Below, one piece after another: positions 1 through 6,596 of a DNA stretch of 64,000 nucleotides (position 1 is the first letter of the stretch; every line of letters starts with the position of its first letter). Made by a program: the position numbers and the translations under genes. The notes under the pieces were generated by a model. It was not told the DNA's origin and did no database searches. It worked only from the letters and a program-made list of their open reading frames with translations. Source of the DNA: Georgenia_B sunbinii (GTDB taxonomy: Bacteria > Actinomycetota > Actinomycetes > Actinomycetales > Actinomycetaceae); NCBI RefSeq assembly GCF_036421855.1, contig NZ_JAZGOK010000002.1; one strand, 5' to 3'.

Positions 1-776
1 ACGAACAGCGGAGCCCGCGCCAGCCCGTGGGTGTGGAGCTGGTCGGCAAGGTCGGCCCGCACCTCTCCGGCAGCGCCGGGCGGCACCCGGTCGAGCACGA
101 TGCCCACGACCACCCGGCGGGCGGCGGCCTCGTGGAGCAGCTCCCAGGGCACGGCGTCGGCGTACCGGGCGGCGGTGGTGACGAACAACCACAGGTCCGC
201 TGCGGCGAGCAGCTGACCCGCGAGACGACGATTGGCGACGACGACGGAGTCGACGTCGGGGGCGTCGATGAGGGCGAGCCCGCGGGGCATCCGGGCGGAG
301 GCCAGCACCGCCAGCTCGGCGACCGGCTCGCCACCGGCGGACGCGTGATCTGCGGGCGGACGGGGCGCGGTGGCCGGCGCCGCGGCCCGTACCCGGGCCA
401 GCTCGGGCAGGATCCGGTCACCGTCGAACCAGCCGGCGTCGTCGGGGTGGTGGACGAGGACCGGGCGCCGGGTCGTCGGCCGGATCGCCGAGGACGGCGA
501 CACCTGCTCGCCGACGAGGGAGTTGACCAGCGTGGACTTGCCCGCGCCGGTGGAACCGCCGACGACGGCGAGCAGCGGGGCGTGCAGCGCCGCCATCCGA
601 GGTACGACGTAGTCGTCGAGCTGTGCGACGGCGGTGCGCCGCAGCTCACGGGACGCCTCGACGCCCAGCAGGTCGAGCGGCAGCGGGGCTGCCCGCAGCC
701 GCTCGCCGAGCCCACGCAGCCGTGCAGCCACCTCCGCGAGGGAGGCGCCGTCGGTCTCCGGGCCCGGTTGCGTCAT
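1..776 (-). CDS. Dynamin-like P-loop GTPase, N-terminal part (runs off the window)
   Basis: The reading frame starts at ATG 776 and is still open at base 1, so only about 258 N-terminal residues are visible. A Walker A motif GGSTGAGKST lies at about residues 73-82, preceded by a hydrophobic strand (APLLAVVGG). A switch-like IDAPDVDS follows near residue 170. This layout fits the dynamin/GTPase-associated proteins common in Actinobacteria, which often occur as adjacent pairs and are thought to act on membranes. The membrane role is family knowledge and is not shown here. The start lies three bases after the hisS stop, so the gene is probably the next cistron after hisS. The C-terminal half, where membrane-binding helices would be, is outside the window. 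Confidence 0.75.
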   Translation of the reverse strand, partial: MTQPGPETDGASLAEVAARLRGLGERLRAAPLPLDLLGVEASRELRRTAVAQLDDYVVPRMAALHAPLLAVVGGSTGAGKSTLVNSLVGEQVSPSSAIRPTTRRPVLVHHPDDAGWFDGDRILPELARVRAAAPATAPRPPADHASAGGEPVAELAVLASARMPRGLALIDAPDVDSVVVANRRLAGQLLAAADLWLFVTTAARYADAVPWELLHEAAARRVVVGIVLDRVPPGAAGEVRADLADQLHTHGLARAPLF

Positions 777-779
777 GCC

Positions 780-2129
780 CTAGGCCCGCTCCGCCGGCGC
801 CGCCGCGACGACGACCGGATGACGGTCGTCGTCGGGCGGCGTCCAGCTGGCCGGGTCGGCGGTGGTCTGGTCGCCGGAGCGGATGTCCTTGACCTCGCCG
901 GTCCCGTCCGCACCAGGGAACCAGACGAACGGGATGCCGAGCCGGTCGGCATGGCGGATCTGACGGCCGAACTTCGCGGCGGTCGGCGCGACGTCGCACG
1001 GGATGCCGCGTGCGCGCAGCGCGGTGGCCACGGCGTCGCTCGCGGGCCGGTGCTCCTCGTCGGTCACCGCGACGAGGACGGCGGTGGGGACCGCGCGGGA
1101 GGCGGTCGCGAGGCCGGCGCCGAGCATCCGGGCGACGAGCCGGGAGACGCCGATCGACAGCCCGACCCCGGGGTAGGTGGTCGCGCCGTCGGAGGCAAGA
1201 TCGTCGTAACGCCCGCCCGAGCAGATGGAGCCGAGGTCCTCGTGGCCTTCGACGGTGGTCTCGTAGACCGAACCGGTGTAGTAGTCCAGGCCACGGGCGA
1301 TGGACAGGTCAGCCACGACCACTCCCGGGACGCGGCCGGCGGCCGCCTCGACGAGCGCGACGAGCTCGGTCAGCCCCTCCTCGAGGAGCGGGGTGCTCAC
1401 GCCGAGGGCGCGCACGCGCTCGGCGACGGCGGCGTCGTCGCCGGTGATGGCAGCCAGCGCCAGCGCCTGGCGGGCCTGCTCCGGGGTGGCGCCGGCCTCG
1501 CGCTCCAACAGCTCGGCGACCGCGTCGGCACCGACCTTGGCCAGCTTGTCGATGCACCGCAGCGTGGCCTCGACGTCGGTCAGGCCGATGCCGGTGTAGA
1601 AGCCCTCGGCGATCTTGCGGTTGTTGACGGCGATGCGCACCGGCGGGATGGGCAGCGCGGCGAGGGCCTCCGCCATCACCAGCGGCAGCTCGACCTCGTA
1701 GTGGAAGGGCAGCGTCTCGCGCCCGATCACGTCGATGTCCGCCTGGTAGAACTCGCGGAACCGGCCGTCCTGGGGTCGTTCGCCGCGCCAGACCTTCTGG
1801 ATCTGGTAGCGCTTGAACGGGAAGACGAGCTTGCCCTGGTTCTCCAGCACGTACCGGGCGAGCGGCACGGTGAGGTCGAAGTGCAGCCCGAGGCGGCGGT
1901 CGGAGCTGTCGGCGGCGTCGTCGTCCTGCAGCCGGCTGACGAGGTAGACCTCCTTGGAGGTCTCCCCCTTGCGCAGCAGCTCCTCGACCGGCTCGACGGC
2001 CCGTGTCTCGATCCCCGCGAAGCCATGGAGCTCGAAGGTGCGACGCAGGACGTCGATCACGTGTGCTTCGATCGCGCGGTCGGCAGGGAGCCACTCGGGG
2101 AATCCGGACAGGGGGGTAGGTCGGGCCAT
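780..2129 (-). CDS. hisS: Histidyl-tRNA synthetase
   Basis: Charges tRNA-His with histidine in the cytoplasm (class II aminoacyl-tRNA synthetase, 449 residues). Class II motif 2 is at about residues 106-136 (KRYQIQKVWRGERPQDGRF). The histidine-specific RGLDYYTGSVYE is at 279-290, SGGRYDDL at 304-311, and motif 3 (GVGLSIGVSR) at 321-330. The LHFDLTVPLARYV segment before motif 2 resembles the archaeal/eukaryotic and second bacterial HisRS clade more than the E. coli type, which has LRPEGT there. An AGGA lies nine bases before the ATG. It lies downstream of the metallo-hydrolase gene on the same strand, an order I recall for M. tuberculosis hisS and the neighbouring glyoxalase-like gene. Confidence 0.96.
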   Translation of the reverse strand: MARPTPLSGFPEWLPADRAIEAHVIDVLRRTFELHGFAGIETRAVEPVEELLRKGETSKEVYLVSRLQDDDAADSSDRRLGLHFDLTVPLARYVLENQGKLVFPFKRYQIQKVWRGERPQDGRFREFYQADIDVIGRETLPFHYEVELPLVMAEALAALPIPPVRIAVNNRKIAEGFYTGIGLTDVEATLRCIDKLAKVGADAVAELLEREAGATPEQARQALALAAITGDDAAVAERVRALGVSTPLLEEGLTELVALVEAAAGRVPGVVVADLSIARGLDYYTGSVYETTVEGHEDLGSICSGGRYDDLASDGATTYPGVGLSIGVSRLVARMLGAGLATASRAVPTAVLVAVTDEEHRPASDAVATALRARGIPCDVAPTAAKFGRQIRHADRLGIPFVWFPGADGTGEVKDIRSGDQTTADPASWTPPDDDRHPVVVAAAPAERA

Positions 2130-2182
2130 GGGCCAGATCCTGCCACGCCCCCGCGCTTCAGCGCTCCTGGCGCGGCCGTAGG

Positions 2183-2890
2183 TCAGCGCATCTGGGCGAG
2201 GAACGGGTTGGTGGCGAGCTCGCGCGCCATGGTCGTCGCCGGGCCGTGCCCCGGCACGAGCACCGCGTCTGTCGGAATGGTCGAGCTCAGCCGCCGGAGC
2301 GTGGCGGCCATCCGTTGCTCGTCGCCGCCCGGCAGGTCGCAGCGGCCGATCGACCCGGCGAACAGCACGTCGCCGGTGAGGACGAGCGGCCCCTGGTGGG
2401 CGGCGAGGCCGACCTCGGCGAACGCCGCCCCTACCAGCTCCAGGTCACCGTCGAGGCGCCACACCGTGCTGCCGGGCGTGTGGCCGGGCGCAGCCGTGGC
2501 GGTCAGTCGAAGGCTTCCGACCTCGAGCTCGTAGCCCTCCCCCACGGCGACGACGTTGCTCGGCTGCTGCCACGGCCCGACGTCGTCGGCGAAGGCGGCG
2601 ATCAGTGCCGGTCCGAGGTGCCGGGCGGGGTCGGCGAGCCGGTCGGCGTCATCCGCGCCGATGTGGACGGGCGCCGGCCCGGCCAGCTCGGCGCAGTCCC
2701 AGAGATGGTCGGCGTGCCCGTGGGTGAGGACGACGGCCCCGATCGTCAGGTCGTGCTGCGCCAGCGTCTGCCGAACGGCGTCGGCGACGCCCGCTCCGGG
2801 GTCCACCAGCACGGCCGGCGCGCCGGGACCGGCTGCGAGGAGCAGGGTGTTGGTGGCGAAAACCGGCGCGCGGTGAGCGATGATCATCAT
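2183..2890 (-). CDS. MBL-fold metallo-hydrolase (glyoxalase II-like)
   Basis: A 235-residue metallo-beta-lactamase-fold hydrolase. The dinuclear zinc signature THGHADH is at residues 56-62, PGHTPGS at 135-141 supplies another His, LTGDVLFAGSIGRCD at 171-185 carries the bridging Asp, and PGHGP at 213-217 the last His. The family includes hydroxyacylglutathione hydrolases and persulfide dioxygenase-like enzymes. Since Actinobacteria generally use mycothiol and not glutathione, a thioester of another thiol is a likelier substrate; this is inference. The gene sits between hisS and a divergent cyclophilin gene, as I recall for Rv2581c. ATG 2890 and ATG 2887 are equivalent start choices. Confidence 0.88.
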   Translation of the reverse strand: MMIIAHRAPVFATNTLLLAAGPGAPAVLVDPGAGVADAVRQTLAQHDLTIGAVVLTHGHADHLWDCAELAGPAPVHIGADDADRLADPARHLGPALIAAFADDVGPWQQPSNVVAVGEGYELEVGSLRLTATAAPGHTPGSTVWRLDGDLELVGAAFAEVGLAAHQGPLVLTGDVLFAGSIGRCDLPGGDEQRMAATLRRLSSTIPTDAVLVPGHGPATTMARELATNPFLAQMR

Positions 2891-3027
2891 GACCAGAGCC
2901 TACGAGCCGCTGCCCGTCCGAGGGTTTCGGTGGTCGAAGGCACACCTCGGCGCCCGATCCCTCTAGACTGTCCGCGATCGTCCGTCGCCGTGGCCGACGT
3001 CACGCCACCACCGACCCGGAGGGCTTG

Positions 3028-3816
3028 TTGACCCGCAGTAGCAGCCAGGAGCGCGAGTACCAGCGCCGGCGCCAAGAGAAATGGGATGAGCGGCAGCACC
3101 GGCGGCAGGCGCGACGCCGCCAGGTCGTGGTCGTTGTCGGGATACTTCTCGTCATCGCCGCGGTGGTCCTCGTCCTCGTCCTCAACCAGCCCGACGACGG
3201 TCCTGCCGAGCCCGCCGCGACGCCGACGCCCGACGTCGTCGCACCGACGGCCGAGCCTGACGAGGTCGCGCCGCTACCGACCACCGATCCCGAGCTCTAC
3301 GACACCGTGCCCGACCCGGCCGGTGCCGAGGGCCGCACGTGGCAGCTGACCCTGGAGACCAACCAGGGCCCCATCGGTGTCGAGCTCGACGGCGTCAACG
3401 CGCCGCAGGCCACTGCCAGCTTCCTGCACCTGGCGCGCGAGGGCTTCTACGACGGCACCGGGTGCCACCGGCTGCTGCCGGACGCGCTGCTGCAGTGCGG
3501 CGACCCGACGGCGACCGGCACCGGCGGGCCTGGCTACAGCTACGGACCCGTAGAGAACGCCCCGGAGGACGACGTCTACCCCCCGGGCACCCTGGCGATG
3601 GCTCGCCAGGGCAATAACGGCGAGTCGATGGGGAGCCAGTTCTTCCTCGTCTTCGCCAGCGTCCCACTGCCGGCCGACCAGGCCGGCGGATACACCGTCT
3701 TCGGTCAAGTCACCGAAGGGCTGGACATCCTCCAGCAGGTCGGCAGCGCGGGCACCGTCCCGGGCAGCGAGCAGCCGACCCTCCCTGTCACCATCGAAGG
3801 AGTGACCATCTCGTGA
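3028..3816 (+). CDS. Membrane-anchored cyclophilin-type peptidyl-prolyl isomerase
   Basis: Predicted to speed cis-trans isomerisation of Xaa-Pro bonds in proteins outside the membrane. The first 30 residues are strongly basic (RRRQ, RRQARRR), followed by one transmembrane segment at about residues 33-53, a Pro/Ala-rich linker and a cyclophilin domain from about residue 105. The domain keeps CHRLLPDALLQCGDP around the catalytic Arg and the MGSQFF signature. The substituted MIQGGD region is typical of actinobacterial secreted versions as I remember them. TTG 3028 is preferred because GGAGG ends five bases upstream; TTG 3025 is too close. The stop overlaps the next gene by four bases (GTGA), so both are probably co-translated. 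Confidence 0.88.
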   Translation: MTRSSSQEREYQRRRQEKWDERQHRRQARRRQVVVVVGILLVIAAVVLVLVLNQPDDGPAEPAATPTPDVVAPTAEPDEVAPLPTTDPELYDTVPDPAGAEGRTWQLTLETNQGPIGVELDGVNAPQATASFLHLAREGFYDGTGCHRLLPDALLQCGDPTATGTGGPGYSYGPVENAPEDDVYPPGTLAMARQGNNGESMGSQFFLVFASVPLPADQAGGYTVFGQVTEGLDILQQVGSAGTVPGSEQPTLPVTIEGVTIS

Positions 3817-5897
3817 GCGAGCACCCCACCCCCCGTCCCGAGGACCCCGAGCCGACGGACGGCGCCGATACGGCAGCCGGGGCTCCGCCGGCAGCGCCGG
3901 AGGCGACGTTGCCCCCGCCCGAGGAGGTCACCGCTCCGATGCCGGAGGACACCGCAGCGACACCGCCTGCTGAGCCGACCCCGGTGCCGGCCGAGGTTGC
4001 CGCGACCACCGAGCCGGCTGCTGACGCTGCACCAGCCGCCGCGGCTGAGCCAGCCGCTGCGGCTGAGCCGGCGACGGAGGCTGCGCCGGTGACCGAGCCG
4101 GCCGCTGAGGCAGCACCTGCTGGCGAGCCGGCCGCCGATGCCGCACCGGTCACCGAGCCCGCACCCGCTGTCGACGCTGCATCGGTGACCGAGCCGGCCA
4201 CCGAGCCCGCACCCGCTGTCGATGCCGCACCGGTGACCGAACCCGTCGCCGAGGCCGCACCGGTGACCGAGCTGGCCGCTGAGGCAGCACCTGCTGGCGA
4301 GCCCGCACCGGTGACCGAGGCGGCCGCCGAGCCTGCACCCGCTGCCGAGCCCGCACCGGTCACCGAGCCGGCCGCCGAGCCCGCACCGGTCACCGAGCCG
4401 GCCGCCGAGCCTGCACCGGCCGCCGAGCCCGCACCGGCCACCGAGCCGGCCGCCGAGCCCGCACCGGCCACCGAGCCTGCCGCGGAGCCCGCACCCGCTG
4501 TCGATGCCGCACCGACACCCGCACCTGCGCCGCGCCCGGTCCCCAAGCCGAGCGCGCTGCCCAAGCCGAGCGCCGTGCCGCAGCCGCCGGCCGCCGGGCC
4601 CACTGCCGTCGCGGCGCCGGCCGCGACCGTTGTCGCTCCGGTCGACGACGCCAAGGAGGCAGCCGAGGCTGCCGCCTGGGGCCGGGTCGACCCCGATGGC
4701 ACCGTCTGGGTGCGTGAGGCCGCCGGCGAGCGGAGCGTCGGGCAGTACACCGGCGCCGACAGCGCCGAGGCGCTGGGCTTCTACGTCCGACGGTTCCTGG
4801 AGCTGCAGGCCCAGGTCGCCCTGCTCGAGGCACGGCTGCCTCAGCTGGCCGGCAAGGAGATCGACCAGACGCTCCAGACGCTCACGGAGAGCCTCGCCGA
4901 GCCGGCCGCCGTCGGCGACATCGACGGACTCCGGGCGCGCCTGGACACCGTTCGCGAGCAGGCGGCGCAGCGCAAGGCCGAGCTCACCGCGGAGCGGGAG
5001 GCGGCGCGCGCGGAGGCCCTGGCGCAGCGGACCGTGATCGTCGAGCGTGCCGAGGCCATCTCGGCGCTCGACCCGGCCAAGGTCCACTGGCGCTCGAGCG
5101 GGGAGGAGCTTCGTACCCTCCTCGAGCAGTGGAAGGCGGCGCAGCGCTCCGGGCCACGCCTGACCCGATCCACCGAGGACGCGCTGTGGAAGCGGTTCTC
5201 CCGCGCTCGCACCACCTTCGACCGCAACCGCGGGCACTACTTCTCCGAGCTGGACGCCCAGCAGGGCGAGGCCAAGCGGATCAAGGAAAAGCTGGTCGTG
5301 CGGGCCGAGGCGCTCTCGAGCTCCACCGAATGGGGACCGACGTCGGCCGCCTACCGCGGCCTCATGGACGAGTGGAAGGCCAGCCCGCGGGCCAGCCGCA
5401 AGGACGACGACGCTCTCTGGGCGCGGTTCCGCGCCGCGCAGCAGGTGTTCTTCGACGCCCGCAACGAGCAGAACGCTCGCACCGACGCCGAGTTCGCGGC
5501 CAACCTCGAGGTCAAGCTCGCCATCCTCGAGCAGGCGGAGCGACTGCTCCCGGTCAGCAACCCGGAGGCCGCCAAGGCCGCACTGCGCCCCCTGCAGGAG
5601 CAGTGGGAGGAGGCCGGCAAGGTCCCGCGCGCCGATGTGCAGCGCGTCGAGGGCCGGATGCGCGCCGTCGAGCAGGCGGTCCGTGACGCGGACGAGGAGC
5701 GCTGGCGCCGCTCCGACCCGGAGAAGCAGGCCCGAGCCGAGGGGATGGCAGCCCAGCTCCACGACTCGATCGCCGAGCTCGAGAGGGAGCTGGCGACCGC
5801 CGAGTCCAACGGCGACGCCCGCGCGATCAAGCGGGCCGGTGAGGCGCTGGACGCTCGCAAGGCGTGGCTCGCCCAGGTGCTGCGCGCCACCGACTGA
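3813..5897 (+). CDS. DUF349 domain protein with Pro/Ala/Glu-repeat N-terminus
   Basis: A 694-residue protein in two parts. Residues 1 to about 285 are almost only Glu, Pro, Ala, Thr and Val, with many copies of the decapeptide EPAAEPAPVT, and should be disordered. From about residue 290 to the end the protein is helical and charged, with repeated W-x-x-L/F and EQW-like blocks (LLEQWKAAQRSG, LMDEWKASPRAS, LQEQWEEAGK) typical of DUF349 repeats. The function of DUF349 proteins is not established; I cannot assign one. The gene starts with GTG inside the stop region of the cyclophilin gene. A DUF349 gene next to ppiB and relA is a common actinobacterial arrangement. Confidence 0.85.
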   Translation: MSEHPTPRPEDPEPTDGADTAAGAPPAAPEATLPPPEEVTAPMPEDTAATPPAEPTPVPAEVAATTEPAADAAPAAAAEPAAAAEPATEAAPVTEPAAEAAPAGEPAADAAPVTEPAPAVDAASVTEPATEPAPAVDAAPVTEPVAEAAPVTELAAEAAPAGEPAPVTEAAAEPAPAAEPAPVTEPAAEPAPVTEPAAEPAPAAEPAPATEPAAEPAPATEPAAEPAPAVDAAPTPAPAPRPVPKPSALPKPSAVPQPPAAGPTAVAAPAATVVAPVDDAKEAAEAAAWGRVDPDGTVWVREAAGERSVGQYTGADSAEALGFYVRRFLELQAQVALLEARLPQLAGKEIDQTLQTLTESLAEPAAVGDIDGLRARLDTVREQAAQRKAELTAEREAARAEALAQRTVIVERAEAISALDPAKVHWRSSGEELRTLLEQWKAAQRSGPRLTRSTEDALWKRFSRARTTFDRNRGHYFSELDAQQGEAKRIKEKLVVRAEALSSSTEWGPTSAAYRGLMDEWKASPRASRKDDDALWARFRAAQQVFFDARNEQNARTDAEFAANLEVKLAILEQAERLLPVSNPEAAKAALRPLQEQWEEAGKVPRADVQRVEGRMRAVEQAVRDADEERWRRSDPEKQARAEGMAAQLHDSIAELERELATAESNGDARAIKRAGEALDARKAWLAQVLRATD
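4072..4506 (+). repeat. In-frame ~30-bp tandem repeat encoding EPAAEPAPVT
   Basis: Within the DUF349 gene, a unit of about 30 bases encoding EPAAEPAPVT recurs with point changes and shortened copies. Adjacent units between about 4310 and 4500 are nearly identical at the DNA level. The period is a multiple of three throughout, so copy-number change keeps the frame. Copy number is likely to vary between strains (inference). Confidence 0.85.
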
Positions 5898-5906
5898 CCG
5901 GTACAC

Positions 5907-5951
5907 CGAACGGGTGAGGCCCTCGCCGGGTGCGGGGGCCTCACCCGTTCG
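5907..5951 (+). terminator. Hairpin after the DUF349 gene
   Basis: A perfect 16-bp inverted repeat (CGAACGGGTGAGGCCC at 5907-5922, its complement at 5936-5951) with a 13-base loop lies nine bases after the DUF349 stop. There is no T-run, as is usual for high-GC actinobacterial terminators. Confidence 0.75.
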
Positions 5952-6044
5952 CGCTGGTCCACCCCTCGCCGGGCACGACGACGTGTCCACAGCAGACCGG
6001 TACCTGACCCCGGTCACCACCGGCGTTGTAGCAGACTCCTCGGC

Positions 6045-6596
6045 ATGCCCGCCGCGTTGACCTGGTTGCGTCCCTCCCCCGTCAGCCCGCTCGCGGTGCA
6101 CGCCACGGACGGGCCGTGGTTCGCGGGAGCGCGGTTCGACGGATTGCTGCAGCCCACGACGGACGGCGGCCTCGCCGCGGCAGACCTGCTCGCGTCCCCG
6201 GACGGCAGGGCCACGGCACTCTCCGGATCGATGCCACCGGGCACCGTCGTGGCGCGGCTGTCCGCGGTGTGGATCCACACCGGGCGCCACCGCCCGGAAC
6301 GGCTCGCGCTCCTCGTCGCTCCGACCGAGCCCCGGGGCCACCACCACGGCAGCATTCACCGGCAACGCTACGACCCGGCAGACGTCACGCACATCGGTAC
6401 GGTGCCGGTGACGACCCCGCTGCGCACCGCCGTCGACCTGCTCTGCTTCGACTCGGCACCGCGCGCCGGGCCGGCGGTAGGGGCGCTCATCCGTGGCGGG
6501 CTCGACCCGGCAGCCATTCTTGCCCAGCTGGCAGACCCGCGCCGCCGGCTCCCGGTGGCACGTGCGCGCCGCCGGCTTGCCGCGGTGCGGGTCTAG
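6045..6596 (+). CDS. Conserved hypothetical protein, possibly AbiEi-antitoxin-like
   Basis: A 183-residue protein that I do not firmly recognise. The segment VPVTTPLRTAVDLLCFDSAP (about 125-145), followed by ALIRGGLDPAAILAQL, resembles the recurring TTPLRTAVDLA block in actinobacterial proteins annotated as type IV toxin-antitoxin AbiEi-like or DUF559-linked. No catalytic motif is visible and no partner toxin lies next to it, so an antitoxin role is not supported by context. The C-terminus is Arg-rich. The stop codon (TAG) shares a CTAG palindrome with the stop of the convergent relA gene. It may be a lineage-specific insertion between the ppiB/DUF349 genes and relA. Confidence 0.6.
   Translation: MPAALTWLRPSPVSPLAVHATDGPWFAGARFDGLLQPTTDGGLAAADLLASPDGRATALSGSMPPGTVVARLSAVWIHTGRHRPERLALLVAPTEPRGHHHGSIHRQRYDPADVTHIGTVPVTTPLRTAVDLLCFDSAPRAGPAVGALIRGGLDPAAILAQLADPRRRLPVARARRRLAAVRV

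Noticed and set aside
27..2534. An 835-codon open frame on the plus strand opposite hisS
   Set aside because: It is a high-GC antisense shadow of hisS and the metallo-hydrolase, has no recognisable domain, and is Gly/Arg-rich throughout.
3705..6392. An 895-codon minus-strand open frame opposite the DUF349 gene
   Set aside because: Its Cys/Gly/Arg repeats are the complement of the Ala/Pro/Glu repeat; the plus-strand DUF349 frame has the family similarity.
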